From Inquilinus limosus DSM 16000 (GTDB lineage Bacteria; Pseudomonadota; Alphaproteobacteria; DSM-16000; Inquilinaceae), in contig NZ_KE383987.1 of assembly GCF_000423185.1 (NCBI RefSeq), positions 40,911 through 104,910 of the forward strand: a DNA stretch of 64,000 nt, read 5' to 3'. Shown here one piece after another: positions 46,168 through 54,692 of this stretch (its first letter is position 1; each line of letters begins with the position of its first letter). A program made the position numbers and the translations under genes. The notes beneath the pieces were generated by a model. It ran no database searches. It had not been told where the DNA came from and saw only the letters and a list, made by a program, of their open reading frames with translations.

Positions 46168-47994
46168 ATGACTGAGCGCGCCCGCGCAGGATCCGATCGG
46201 ACGAAACCCGGCACGCCGGAGCCGGAGGCCGCGCCGCCGGCGGACCCGGCCGAGCTGGCCCGCCGCATGGTCGAGATCGCCGAGCGCAGCGCCCGGCTGG
46301 TCACGGCGTTCCTGGAGAAGCAGCGCGGCGGCGCGCCGGAGATCGACCCACTCAACATCGGCTCGGCCTTCCTGGCCATGACCTCGCGGCTGATGGCCGA
46401 CCCGACCCGGCTGCTGCAGGCCCAGATGTCGCTGTGGCAGGACTATGCGACGCTGTGGAGCCGCACCGCCCAGCGCCTTCTGGGCCAGGAGGCGGAGCCG
46501 GTGGTGACGGCGGAGAAGAGCGACAAGCGCTTCAAGGACCCGGCCTGGAGCGAGGTCGCCGTCTTCGACTTCATCAAGCAGTCCTATCTCCTGACCGCGC
46601 GCTGGCTGCAGGGGTCGGTGCGCCAGATCGAGGGGCTGGACGCGAAGACGGCGAAGAAGGTCGACTTCTACACGCGGCAGTTCATCGACGCGATGGCGCC
46701 GTCCAACTTCGTCGCCACCAATCCGGAGGTGCTGCGCAGCACGCTGGAATCGCGCGGCGAGAACCTGGTGCGCGGCCTTGAGAACATGCTGGCCGACCTG
46801 GAGCGCGGCCAGGGCCAGCTCGCCATCAGCATGACCGACCGCAGCGCCTTCGAGATCGGCCGCAACATCGCCGTGACGCCGGGCAAGGTGGTGTTCGAGA
46901 CCGAGCTGATGCAGCTGATCCAGTACGAGCCGGCGACCGAGACGGTGGCGCGGCGGCCCCTGCTGATCATCCCGCCCTGGATCAACAAGTACTACATCCT
47001 CGACCTGAAGCCGCAGAACAGCCTGATCCGCTGGGCGGTGGAGCAGGGCCACACCGTCTTCGTCGTCTCCTGGGTCAATCCGGATGCGCGGCTCGCGGGC
47101 AAGGGCTTCGCCGACTACATGCTGGAGGGACCGCTGGCGGCGCTGGGCGCGATCGAGCAGGCGACCGGCGAGCGCGAGGTCAACGCGATCGGCTACTGCC
47201 TGGGTGGCACGCTCCTGGCCTGCACCTTGGCCTGGATGGCGGCAAAGGGCGAAGACGACCGGGTCAAGAGCGCGACCTATCTGACGACGCTGACCGACTT
47301 CACCGATCCGGGCGAGCTCGGCATCTTCGTCGACGAGGAGCAGCTGCGGACGATCGAGGCCCGGATGGCCGAGAAGGGCTATCTCGAAGGCTCGGCCATG
47401 GCGACGACCTTCAACCTCCTGCGCGCCAACGACCTGATCTGGTCCTTCGTCGTCAACAACTACCTTCTCGGCAAGGACCCCTTCCCCTTCGACCTCCTGT
47501 ACTGGAACAGCGACGCGACCCGGATGCCGGCCGCGATGCACAGCTTCTATCTGCGCAACATGTATCAGGAGAACCGGCTGGCGCGGCCGGGCGGGATCAC
47601 GCTGGCGGGTGTGCCGATCGACCTGACCACGATCAAGACCCCGACCTTCATGCTGTCGACCCGCGACGACCACATCGCGCCCTGGGCCTCGACCTATGCC
47701 GCGACCCAGCTGTTCGGCGGGCCGGTGCGGTTCTGCCTCAGCGCCTCGGGCCACATCGCCGGGGTGGTCAACCCGCCGGTGGCGAAGAAGTACTGCCATT
47801 GGGTCAACACCCGCACGCCGAAGAACCCGGAGGCCTGGCTGAAGGGGGCGCGGCAGGTCGAGGGCTCCTGGTGGCCGGAATGGCAGAAGTGGGTGTCGCG
47901 TTACGCCGGCGGCCAGGTCCCGGCCCGCCGCCCGGGCGACGGCAAGCTGACCCCGATCGAGGACGCCCCGGGACGGTACGTCCGGGCGACGTAG
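46168..47994 (+). CDS. phaC: class I polyhydroxyalkanoate synthase
   Basis: 608 residues, typical of class I PhaC. The lipase-like box is GYCLGGT with Cys344 as nucleophile; Asp in STRDDHIAP and His in SASGHIAGVV complete the triad. The N-terminal domain has DPAWSEVAVFDFIKQSYLL. Polymerises hydroxyacyl-CoA into storage granules. SD GAGAGGGACA upstream; divergent from the lipoprotein. Confidence 0.95.
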   Translation: MTERARAGSDRTKPGTPEPEAAPPADPAELARRMVEIAERSARLVTAFLEKQRGGAPEIDPLNIGSAFLAMTSRLMADPTRLLQAQMSLWQDYATLWSRTAQRLLGQEAEPVVTAEKSDKRFKDPAWSEVAVFDFIKQSYLLTARWLQGSVRQIEGLDAKTAKKVDFYTRQFIDAMAPSNFVATNPEVLRSTLESRGENLVRGLENMLADLERGQGQLAISMTDRSAFEIGRNIAVTPGKVVFETELMQLIQYEPATETVARRPLLIIPPWINKYYILDLKPQNSLIRWAVEQGHTVFVVSWVNPDARLAGKGFADYMLEGPLAALGAIEQATGEREVNAIGYCLGGTLLACTLAWMAAKGEDDRVKSATYLTTLTDFTDPGELGIFVDEEQLRTIEARMAEKGYLEGSAMATTFNLLRANDLIWSFVVNNYLLGKDPFPFDLLYWNSDATRMPAAMHSFYLRNMYQENRLARPGGITLAGVPIDLTTIKTPTFMLSTRDDHIAPWASTYAATQLFGGPVRFCLSASGHIAGVVNPPVAKKYCHWVNTRTPKNPEAWLKGARQVEGSWWPEWQKWVSRYAGGQVPARRPGDGKLTPIEDAPGRYVRAT

Positions 47995-48034
47995 GGCAGC
48001 CTCGACACCCACAATCGTCACCGCGAAGAGCGGC

Positions 48035-48313
48035 TCACGCCGCCAGATCGTCCAACCGCGCATAGTCCCGCCGCAGCTCGGCCAGGCGGTCGCCTTCCAG
48101 GACCTGGTCGAGATGGATCTCCGGCCGCGCCGGGGCTGTCGCGAGGACCACGCGGTACAGGTGCGTCCACAGCCCGGCGCCGCGATGCACCACGGCGTAG
48201 AGGATCTCGCGCCGGCCGGGATCGCGCCGGCCGGGACAGGGGCGCTCGTCGAGCCGCTCGATCGTGTCATCGGGGCCGGCGAGCGGGATGGCGGCGGAAG
48301 CGGATGCAGACAT
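48035..48313 (-). CDS. unknown 92-residue protein under apparent RNA control
   Basis: Family not recognised. From ATG 48313 it starts [16 protein letters not shown] and ends in a charged helix ([18 protein letters not shown]). No signal peptide or membrane segment. The start is chosen because a perfect GGAGGG lies 7-12 nt upstream; that SD is buried in the 3' arm of a terminator hairpin (48320-48344), so expression should depend on refolding or antitermination of the leader. Confidence 0.72.
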   Translation of the reverse strand: MSASASAAIPLAGPDDTIERLDERPCPGRRDPGRREILYAVVHRGAGLWTHLYRVVLATAPARPEIHLDQVLEGDRLAELRRDYARLDDLAA

Positions 48314-48314
48314 G

Positions 48315-48344
48315 AAAAACCCTCCTTCGCGGTGGCGAGGAGGG
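48315..48344 (-). terminator. terminator/SD-sequestering hairpin just before a start codon
   Basis: Minus-strand arms CCCTCCTCGC (48335-48344) and GCGAAGGAGGG (48320-48330) with loop CACC and one bulge, followed by five U (48315-48319). The AUG at 48313 comes one base later. The 3' arm includes the ribosome site GGAGGG, so the hairpin can block both transcription and translation of the 92-residue protein. Confidence 0.8.
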
Positions 48345-48460
48345 CTGACGCGCGGCTTGACGACCCGTTTGGTTGCCGGTCCGGCCGCATCGCCCCTCTT
48401 GCGAGAGGCCACCACCTTGCCCGGGGAGGCAGGTTGGCGTGGGCGTCAGCCCAGCTCTGG
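48345..48460 (-). promoter_or_regulatory. candidate riboswitch-like leader with S-box-like core
   Basis: Upstream of the terminator, the minus-strand RNA has GGUGGUGGCC (48407-48416), a CUCUCGCAAGAG hairpin, GAUGCGGCC (48383-48391) and CCGGCAACC (48371-48379). GGUGG...GAUGNNGCC...CCGGCAACC is the order of the P2 kink-turn core in SAM-I/SAM-IV-type riboswitches. The P3/P4 part is not clearly recognised. UGGGC-GUCA-GCCCA forms another hairpin near 48439-48453. Class is tentative. Confidence 0.45.
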
Positions 48461-48572
48461 ATGCAGGGTCCGATGTACCGCGGGGTGGGGCGCGGCGCAA
48501 GAGGGATGGCGGCCCTTGCCTCCGCCCCCCGGATCGTCCGACCCTGGACCACCCTCCTGCGGCGAGCCGTCG

Positions 48573-49541
48573 ATGTCCGATCCGTCTCCCTCCCCCGCCC
48601 GCCCCGTGCCCGACCTGTTCGCGCGGCCCGCCGCCTATGACCGCTTCACCCGGGCCGAATGGGCGGCGCTGCGGGCGTCGACGCCGATGACCCTGTCCGA
48701 CGCCGACCTGGCCGAGCTGCGCGGCCTCAACGAGCCGGTGTCGCTGGCCGAGGTCGCCGACATCCTGCTGCCGCTGTCGCGCCTCCTGAACCTGCACGTC
48801 GCCGCCGCCCGCACGCTGGACGGGGTGCAGGACGCCTTCCTCGGCCGGCCCGGCCCGCCGCCGCCCTACATCATCGGCATCGCCGGCAGCGTCGCCGTCG
48901 GCAAGAGCACCTTCGCCCGGCTGCTGCGCCTGCTGCTGTCGCGCTGGCCCGACCACCCGCGGGTCGAGCTGGTGACCACCGACGGCTTCCTCTGGCCGAA
49001 ATCGGTGCTCGAGGAGCGCGGGCTGATGCGGCGCAAGGGCTTCCCCGAGAGCTACGACCTGCGCCGGATGATCGGCTTCCTCTCGGCCGTGAAATCCGGC
49101 CGGCCGGAGGTGGAGGCGCCGGTCTACTCCCACCTCGCCTACGACATCCTGCCCGGGCGGAAGCAGGTGATCCGGCAGCCGGACATCCTGATCTTCGAGG
49201 GGCTGAACGTGCTGCAGGCCCCGGCCGGCGCCTCGGTCGTCACCTCCGACTTCTTCGACTTCTCGGTCTATGTCGACGCCGAGGAGGAGGACATCGCCCG
49301 CTGGTTCGTCGAGCGCCGCCTCCTGCTGCAGCGCACCGCGTTCCAGCAGCCTTCCTCCTATTTCCACCACCAGCGCGACCTGCCGGAGGCCGAGGCCCGC
49401 CGCGTCGCCCGCGGGATTTGGGATGAGATCAACGGGGTGAATCTGCGCGAGAACATCCTGCCCACCCGGCAGCGCGCCCGGCTGGTGCTGCACAAATCGG
49501 CCGATCATTCGGTCGACGCCGTCGCCCTGCGCCGGATGTAG
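48573..49541 (+). CDS. coaA: type I pantothenate kinase
   Basis: 322 residues, matching CoaA (about 316). P-loop [18 protein letters not shown] near residue 105, [19 protein letters not shown] and the conserved [10 protein letters not shown]. Phosphorylates pantothenate, the first step of CoA synthesis. The start codon ATG 48573 follows a weak SD. Only 2 bp separate it from the next gene. Confidence 0.95.
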   Translation: MSDPSPSPARPVPDLFARPAAYDRFTRAEWAALRASTPMTLSDADLAELRGLNEPVSLAEVADILLPLSRLLNLHVAAARTLDGVQDAFLGRPGPPPPYIIGIAGSVAVGKSTFARLLRLLLSRWPDHPRVELVTTDGFLWPKSVLEERGLMRRKGFPESYDLRRMIGFLSAVKSGRPEVEAPVYSHLAYDILPGRKQVIRQPDILIFEGLNVLQAPAGASVVTSDFFDFSVYVDAEEEDIARWFVERRLLLQRTAFQQPSSYFHHQRDLPEAEARRVARGIWDEINGVNLRENILPTRQRARLVLHKSADHSVDAVALRRM

Positions 49542-49543
49542 CC

Positions 49544-50305
49544 ATGGATCTGCCGCCGATCGGACGCCTGCTCGGATCGGGCAAGGAGGCCGAGGTGTTC
49601 GACGCCGGCGCCCTGGCTGTCAAGCTGTACCGGACGACGGCGACCGCGCCGAAACGGGCGGCGTTCCGCGAGGCGGCGGTGCTGGCGCAGGTGGAGTCTC
49701 TCGGGCTGCCCGTGCCGTCGGCCCGCGCTGTCGGGCAGATCGATGGCCGCTGGGGAATCGCGATGACCCGCGCCGAGGGGCCGTCCTTCGCCGACGCGAT
49801 GGAGCGCCGGCCCGAAGAGGCGCCGGCCTGTCTGCAGCGCATGGTCCGGCTGCAGATGGACATCCACGGTCACCCGGGAACGCATCTCGGCAGCCTGAAG
49901 GCCCGGCTGGCGGCGAATATCGGCCGGGCCGGGACGCTGGATGAGAACCTGAAGCGCCGGCTGCTGGACCGCCTGGCCGCGCTGCCGGAAGGCGACCGGC
50001 TGTGCCACGGCGATTTCCATCCCTGGAACATCCTGGGGCCGCCGGGCCGGGAGGTGGTGGTCGACTGGCTGGACGCCTGCGCCGGCGACCCGGCGGCCGA
50101 TGTCTGCCGCTCCTATGTGCTGATCCGGCCCGTGGCGCCGGACCTCGCCGCCGCCTATGTCGACGCCTATGCCGCGGCTTCGGGCGAGAGACGGGACCGG
50201 ATCCTCGCCTGGCTGCCTTTCGTCGCCGCCGCCCGTCTGGCCGAGGGCGTGCCGGACCAGGCCGAGGCGCTGCTGGCAATGACCGAATCCCGGCCTCCAC
50301 CGTGA
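49544..50305 (+). CDS. APH/ChoK-type phosphotransferase
   Basis: 253 residues, kinase-like fold of the aminoglycoside phosphotransferase family. Catalytic loop [11 protein letters not shown] and metal-binding [16 protein letters not shown] are clear; the N-lobe starts [16 protein letters not shown]. Immediately downstream of coaA. Family members phosphorylate aminoglycosides, choline, homoserine or other metabolites; substrate unknown, resistance not implied. Confidence 0.88.
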   Translation: MDLPPIGRLLGSGKEAEVFDAGALAVKLYRTTATAPKRAAFREAAVLAQVESLGLPVPSARAVGQIDGRWGIAMTRAEGPSFADAMERRPEEAPACLQRMVRLQMDIHGHPGTHLGSLKARLAANIGRAGTLDENLKRRLLDRLAALPEGDRLCHGDFHPWNILGPPGREVVVDWLDACAGDPAADVCRSYVLIRPVAPDLAAAYVDAYAAASGERRDRILAWLPFVAAARLAEGVPDQAEALLAMTESRPPP

Positions 50306-50516
50306 CGCGCGATCCGGATGCCGGCACAGGGCGTCCGGGGCGATTCTGCCGTCGAACTTGCCATCGCGCCCGCCGTCCCCCATGTTTAGGGGGTCATTCT
50401 GGTTCGGACGGCCGGCCTGCTATGCCCTCGCGGCCGCGGATCCCTCGCCTTTCCCCTTCCCGTTTGATGCGTCGCGCACTCCCGCGCGGCGCCACCCCTC
50501 GACTGGAGGAAAAGCG

Positions 50517-50726
50517 ATGCCGATCGGCACCGTGAAATGGTTCAACAGCACCAAAGGCTTCGGGTTCATTCAGCCGGAGAACGGCGGCCCGGACGTCTTC
50601 GTCCACATCTCCGCCGTCGAACGCGCCGGGCTGCGCGGCCTCAATGAAGGCCAGCAGATCTCCTATGAGGAGCAGCGCGACCCGAAGCGCGGCAAGACCT
50701 CGGCGGAGAATCTGAAGGCCGTCTGA
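50517..50726 (+). CDS. CspA-family cold-shock protein
   Basis: 69 residues: one cold-shock domain with RNP1 KGFGFIQPE and RNP2 VFVHISAV. An RNA/ssDNA chaperone. GGAGGAAA stands before the ATG. The 211-bp space upstream could hold the long 5' leader typical of such genes. A strong terminator (50750-50782) follows 24 bp after the stop. Confidence 0.95.
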   Translation: MPIGTVKWFNSTKGFGFIQPENGGPDVFVHISAVERAGLRGLNEGQQISYEEQRDPKRGKTSAENLKAV

Positions 50727-50749
50727 GCCTTCGATTGCGGAGCGGATCA

Positions 50750-50782
50750 GGAGCGCCCGAGCCGTCGGGCGCTCCTTTTCTT
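50750..50782 (+). terminator. rho-independent terminator of the cold-shock gene
   Basis: Perfect 11-bp stem GGAGCGCCCGA (50750-50760) and TCGGGCGCTCC (50765-50775), loop GCCG, then TTTTCTT. One of the clearest intrinsic terminators in the window. Confidence 0.92.
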
Positions 50783-50829
50783 GGCCCAGACCGGCGATGC
50801 GGACGCATCGCGCCAGACCGGAGGCCGTC

Positions 50830-50994
50830 ATGCCGTTCAAGCCGAACTACAATCAGCAGCGCAGCGAGCGCAACCGCCTCAAGGAACAGAAGAAGCAGGA
50901 GAAACTGCAGAAGCGCGAGGAGGAAACCGCGCGCCGCAAGGCCGCCCAGGAGGGCGACGCGCCACCGCAGGACGACGAGACCGAGCCGTCCTGA
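50830..50994 (+). CDS. small highly charged protein, unknown
   Basis: 54 residues from ATG 50830 (GGAGG 5-6 nt upstream). Almost entirely one charged helix: SERNRLKEQKKQEKLQKREE, then an acidic tail (DDETEPS). Short proteins beginning MPFKPNYNQQRS-like occur in other alphaproteobacteria, without known function. It lies after the cold-shock terminator, so it needs its own promoter or readthrough; the next gene follows after 24 bp. Confidence 0.72.
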   Translation: MPFKPNYNQQRSERNRLKEQKKQEKLQKREEETARRKAAQEGDAPPQDDETEPS

Positions 50995-51018
50995 CCCGAA
51001 CCGTCACCGGAGAGCCCC

Positions 51019-51252
51019 ATGGCCCGGAACAACAAGAAGCAATCCAACGACAGCGGCTTCGTGCTGTTCAACATCGTCTACCAGGACGGCACGCTGAGCT
51101 CAAACCGCAAGGTCCCGCGCTCCGAGGCCGACGGGCTGGACGGCGACGCCCCGGCGCGCGCCTTCATCGAGGCCCAGGACCGCAAGATCGCCGAGATGTC
51201 CGGCAATCCCCGCGGCCCGATCAAGACCATGACCCGGCTGCGCGGCCAATAG
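51019..51252 (+). CDS. small protein of unknown function
   Basis: 77 residues. GGAGAG precedes the ATG. Sequence starts MARNNKKQSNDSGFVLFNIV, continues with YQDGTLSSNRKVPRSE and ends with IKTMTRLRGQ. No transmembrane segment. Probably co-transcribed with the charged 54-residue protein. Family not recognised. Confidence 0.75.
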   Translation: MARNNKKQSNDSGFVLFNIVYQDGTLSSNRKVPRSEADGLDGDAPARAFIEAQDRKIAEMSGNPRGPIKTMTRLRGQ

Positions 51253-51292
51253 GCCGACCGGCGCGGCGGCCCGCGCCGCCGCCTCTCCCCTT

Positions 51293-52066
51293 CTACCCCA
51301 TCCACGCCGCGCTGAACTTGGCGTGGCTGCCGTCATGCAGGCGCAGATGCAGCCACTGGTCGACGAAGGCCTTGAACACCACGTCGCCGCGCGGCAGCAG
51401 ATAGGCCTTCTCGGCGAAGGTGAAGGGCTGGTCGGGATGCACGGCGCACAGGCCCGGGCGCAGCTTCTGCTGCAGCCGGGTCTCGCTGGCGTCGGTGATC
51501 ATCACGTCCGCCCGGCCGGCCAGGATCTCGTCGAAGATCTTGGTGTTGTCCGGGAAGATGGTGACCTTCGCCGACTTGATCCGCTCGCGCACGAAGGCCT
51601 CGTTGGTGCCCCCCGGCGGCTCGATCACCGTGACGCCGGGCTGGTCGATCTGCTCCACCGTCTGGAACTTCTCCACATTCTCGCATTTGGTGATCGGCGT
51701 CTTGCCGTCGACATCGATCGGAATGCTGAAGAAGGCCTGCTTCTGGCGCTGCAGCGTGACGCTGATGCCGCCCATGGCCATGTCGCAGACGCCGCTGGTG
51801 AAATCCGCCATCAGCGTCTTCCAGCTGGTCTTGACGAACTCCACCTTCACGCCGAGCGCGGCCGCGAGGTCGCGGGCCATGTCGATGTCGATGCCCTCAT
51901 ACTCGCCCTTGGCCGGGTCGAGATAGGTGAAGGGCTTGTAGTCGCCCGTGGTGCAGACCTTCAGCACCCCGGCCTTGGCCACGGCGTCGAGCGTGTCGGT
52001 GCGATCCGCCGCGCTGGCGGCGGCGGCAGGCAGGACGAGCAGCAGAGCGGCGGCGAGCAGACGCAT
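51293..52066 (-). CDS. periplasmic cyclohexadienyl (prephenate/arogenate) dehydratase-like protein
   Basis: 257 residues with signal peptide (RLLAAALLLVLPAAAASAA). Looks like a family 3 binding protein but follows Pseudomonas PheC closely: LKVCTTGDYKPFTYLDP, EGIDIDMARDLAAALGV, FQTVEQIDQPGVTVIEPPGG and MITDASETRLQQKLRPGLC, where PheC has its catalytic glutamate. No transporter genes adjoin it, supporting an enzyme rather than a binding protein. It would make phenylpyruvate in the periplasm. SD GGGAGGAAT. Confidence 0.75.
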   Translation of the reverse strand: MRLLAAALLLVLPAAAASAADRTDTLDAVAKAGVLKVCTTGDYKPFTYLDPAKGEYEGIDIDMARDLAAALGVKVEFVKTSWKTLMADFTSGVCDMAMGGISVTLQRQKQAFFSIPIDVDGKTPITKCENVEKFQTVEQIDQPGVTVIEPPGGTNEAFVRERIKSAKVTIFPDNTKIFDEILAGRADVMITDASETRLQQKLRPGLCAVHPDQPFTFAEKAYLLPRGDVVFKAFVDQWLHLRLHDGSHAKFSAAWMG

Positions 52067-52164
52067 GATTCCTCCCGGTCTTGAGTCGGCGAGGATCTTA
52101 GTCGGACAAATGCGCCGCCACCAACAGGGTCGTCCCGGCCGGCCGCCGCCGCTAGGATCGGGCC

Positions 52165-52893
52165 ATGAAGCTGATCGCCTACACCATCGGCGGGGCGCGC
52201 CCCGAGATACGGCCGGCCCCGGCCACGCGCGACTGGATGTCGGCGACGCCGGAGGGCTTCGCCTACCGCTGCCTGCCGCTGAACATCGCCAACGCCCATG
52301 GCTGGGAGATCCTGTGCCCGAGCCCGATCCGGGCCTGGTGGGACGGCGGCACGGCGCCGGATGCGGTGCGGGTCGAGGCCGAAGGCGACGGCCCGGCGCC
52401 GGCGCTGGGGCATTTCGGGTCCGGCATCCTGACCTTCCACGTGCCGCTGCTGCTGCGCACCGAGCCGGGCGTGAACCTCTGGGTCTCCGGCCCGACCAAC
52501 GCGCCGAAGGACGGCATCGCGCCCCTGACCGGCGTGGTCGAGACAGACTGGTCGCCCTACGGCTTCACCATGAACTGGCGCTTTACCCGGCCGAACCACC
52601 TGGTCGAGTTCGCGGCCGGCGAGCCCTTCTGCCTGTTCTTCCCCCTGGCGCGCGACGCGGTGGAGGCGGTGGAGCCGGAGTTCCGGCCCCTGTCCGGAGA
52701 TCCGGAGCTGGAGGCGCGCTACTGGGCCTTCCACCGGGGCCGCGCCGATTTCCTGGCCGACCTCGCCGTGCCCGGCACCGAGGCCAATGAGGCGAAGTGG
52801 CAGAAGGGCTACTATCGCGGCCTCGCCCCGGACGGCACCGCCGCCCCGCAGCACCAGACCAAGCTGCGGCTGAAGCCGTTCCGGGAGGAATGA
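52165..52893 (+). CDS. DUF6065-type protein, unknown function
   Basis: 242 residues, mostly beta-strand by look. Conserved-looking phrases GWEILCPSPIRAWWDGG, FGSGILTFHVPLLLRT, NLWVSGPTNAPKDGIAPL and GVVETDWSPYGFTMNWRFT; I recall these from DUF6065 proteins found near secondary metabolite and sulfotransferase-like genes. No signal or membrane segments. Function unknown. Confidence 0.78.
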   Translation: MKLIAYTIGGARPEIRPAPATRDWMSATPEGFAYRCLPLNIANAHGWEILCPSPIRAWWDGGTAPDAVRVEAEGDGPAPALGHFGSGILTFHVPLLLRTEPGVNLWVSGPTNAPKDGIAPLTGVVETDWSPYGFTMNWRFTRPNHLVEFAAGEPFCLFFPLARDAVEAVEPEFRPLSGDPELEARYWAFHRGRADFLADLAVPGTEANEAKWQKGYYRGLAPDGTAAPQHQTKLRLKPFREE

Positions 52894-52927
52894 TCCTCAA
52901 GCCTCAAGGACAGGCCAATCCATTCGC

Positions 52928-53063
52928 GTTGCCTCTCCCGCCTGGCGGGAGAGGTCGGGCTCGCGCAGCGAGACCGGGTGAGGGCTGGCCCAGGCCTCGA
53001 CGAAATCCCCTCACCCGGAGCCGCTTCGCGTCTCCGACCTCTCCCGTAAACGGGAGAGGCAAC
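52928..53063. repeat. compound palindromic intergenic repeat, copy 3
   Basis: 136 bp between convergent genes. Outer arms GTTGCCTCTCCCG and CGGGAGAGGCAAC, an inner [27 protein letters not shown] hairpin at the left, and GGGTGAGGG/CCCTCACCC in the middle. A different sequence family from copies 1, 2 and 4, also widespread in alphaproteobacteria. Confidence 0.8.
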
Positions 53064-53074
53064 ACATCACGTCC

Positions 53075-54457
53075 TCAGATGTTCGCTCGGGCTTCGGCGG
53101 CGGTCGCCCCCGCCTCGTCGCCGGCCAGGCGCAGAGCCCGGGCGGTTAAGCGCCAGTTGAAGGGGCTGCCGGGCTTGGCGTCGGTGCGTTCCGCCGCCAG
53201 GGCGCGGGCCAGGTCGGCTTGGCCGCCGCGCAGCGCCGCCTCGATCAGGGTCAGGCTCAGCACGTCGCGCTGGGCATGGCTGCCGCCGAAGCGATGCGCC
53301 ACCGCCCGCACCGGCGCCAACAGCTCGACCGCCGCCCCGTAGTCGCCGGCGCCGAAGGCGCGCAGCGCGCGGCACACCGGCAGCCCGACCTCGGCCGTCA
53401 TCGCCGCGTTGGTGCCGCCCGCCGCGGCGCGCCGGGCCTGGGCCGCCAGCAGCCGGTCGGCATCGGCGTCGCGGCCGGTGGCGACGAAGGCCATCATCGC
53501 GTGCATGTCGTTGAAGGCGTAGTAGCCGTCCTCGGCCATCGGCGCCCAGGTCTCGGCCAGCTCGGCCCAGCGGGCGCCGCCCCCCTCCCCGACATCCACG
53601 CCGCGCAGATGCAGCCGCCACAGCAGCGCCGTGGCGTCCAGCGTCTCCAGCGCCAGGGCCGAGGGCTGCGGCCGGATCGCCTCGTCATAGAGCCGCAGCA
53701 CCGTGCCGGTCTCGCCGAGGTCGAGATGGTAGAGGGCGAGATGCCACCAGTTGTGGAAGGCGAACATGTTGTCCGGCGCCCAGTCGCCGGTGCGGCCGGT
53801 CAGCCAGCCGATGCCCTCCGGCAGCCGTCCCTGCATCTCCATGACATGGGCGACGGCGTGGATCGCCCAGGGGTCACGCGGCTGCAGCGCCACGGCGCGG
53901 CGGCCGGCGGCCTCGGCGGCGCGGTAGTCGCCGGTCTCCTCGAGGCCGAAGGCGTGCATGCCGAGCACGTAGCCGTAGCCCGGCACCGCCTCGTCCCAGC
54001 CCGGCAGCGCCCGTGCGATGCGGTCGCGCAGCAGCTGGGTGTGGCCGAGATAGAAGTCGCCGAGATGGGCCGCCTGCAGCGCCAGCCCGTCCCGCGGCCA
54101 GGCCTCCGCCACCCGTCCCCAGGCGTCGACCGCGCCGGCGAAGTCGCCGTCCAGCCACGCCCGCAGCGCCACGATGTGGCCGCGCTCGCGCTCATTGGCG
54201 CCGGCCGCCAGCGCCTCTGCCGCCTCGACGCTCTCGCGCAGCGGCGCCTCGGCCGCCTTCTCGGTCGCCAGCGCCATCAACGTGCCGCGCAGGCAATGGC
54301 CCATGACGAAGCCCGGATCCTCGGCCAGCGCCGCCTCGATCTCCGCCAGCGGGTCGCGGAAATAGCTGTGCAGCCGGTCGAGGGCTGCCTCATACCGGTC
54401 CAGCGCCGCGCGGCTGGCGGTCGAGACCGGAACGTCGCGGCTGTCGCGCAGGCCCAT
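53075..54457 (-). CDS. TPR-like protein of the TTC38 family
   Basis: 460 residues from ATG 54457, which has GGAGG 8 nt upstream (an ATG at 54472 includes that SD). Helical repeats throughout; hallmark pieces are FYLGHTQLLRDRIARALPGW, AIHAVAHVMEMQGRLPEGI and NMFAFHNWWHLALYHLDLGE, typical of tetratricopeptide-38-like proteins. Cytosolic. Biochemical role unknown. Confidence 0.85.
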   Translation of the reverse strand: MGLRDSRDVPVSTASRAALDRYEAALDRLHSYFRDPLAEIEAALAEDPGFVMGHCLRGTLMALATEKAAEAPLRESVEAAEALAAGANERERGHIVALRAWLDGDFAGAVDAWGRVAEAWPRDGLALQAAHLGDFYLGHTQLLRDRIARALPGWDEAVPGYGYVLGMHAFGLEETGDYRAAEAAGRRAVALQPRDPWAIHAVAHVMEMQGRLPEGIGWLTGRTGDWAPDNMFAFHNWWHLALYHLDLGETGTVLRLYDEAIRPQPSALALETLDATALLWRLHLRGVDVGEGGGARWAELAETWAPMAEDGYYAFNDMHAMMAFVATGRDADADRLLAAQARRAAAGGTNAAMTAEVGLPVCRALRAFGAGDYGAAVELLAPVRAVAHRFGGSHAQRDVLSLTLIEAALRGGQADLARALAAERTDAKPGSPFNWRLTARALRLAGDEAGATAAEARANI

Positions 54458-54491
54458 GGCCTGATCCTCCATTGCTCTGGATCAGGATAGC

Positions 54492-54692
54492 CTAACCTGC
54501 CCGTCCCACGCTGCTTGTGTCCCGCGTCACCCCGGAAACGGCGAAGCCCCCGTCCGGATGGCGGGGGCTTCGGTGCTTGTCCTTGCGGCTGTAGACCTTG
54601 CCGGACGGGACGATCTTGTGGCCGAGCCGGCGGGCGATCAGGGCATGCGGATCGCGCCGCTTCGGCCCGGCCTTGAGCACGGGCTTCTTCAT
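54492..54692 (-). CDS. small basic protein, ArfA-like, with hairpin inside the coding sequence
   Basis: 66 residues from ATG 54692 (GGAGAGG upstream). Segment GKVYSRKDKHR (about residues 30-40) matches the Y-x-R-K-x-K-H pattern of alternative ribosome-rescue factor ArfA (E. coli YMRKGKH), after a basic lead with a DP-containing helix. A strong hairpin (54543-54571) covers codons about 41-50, as in arfA mRNA, where it yields non-stop message. Overall identity to ArfA is low, so the assignment is tentative. Confidence 0.55.
   Translation of the reverse strand: MKKPVLKAGPKRRDPHALIARRLGHKIVPSGKVYSRKDKHRSPRHPDGGFAVSGVTRDTSSVGRAG
54543..54571 (-). terminator. intragenic terminator-like hairpin
   Basis: Minus-strand arms GAAGCCCCCG and CGGGGGCTTC (10 bp, 9-nt loop) followed by GCCGTTTCC. 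It lies inside the ArfA-like ORF, 51 bp before its stop, so transcripts ending or cut here would lack a stop codon. Confidence 0.65.

Noticed and set aside
46042..48552. Open frame of 836 codons on the minus strand across phaC
   Set aside because: Mirror-frame artefact of high-GC coding; phaC on the plus strand has full family motifs, and the antisense translation is compositionally biased with no recognisable domain.
49544..50305. Aminoglycoside resistance gene
   Set aside because: Only the general APH kinase fold is visible; it sits beside coaA and no resistance-specific residues can be claimed.
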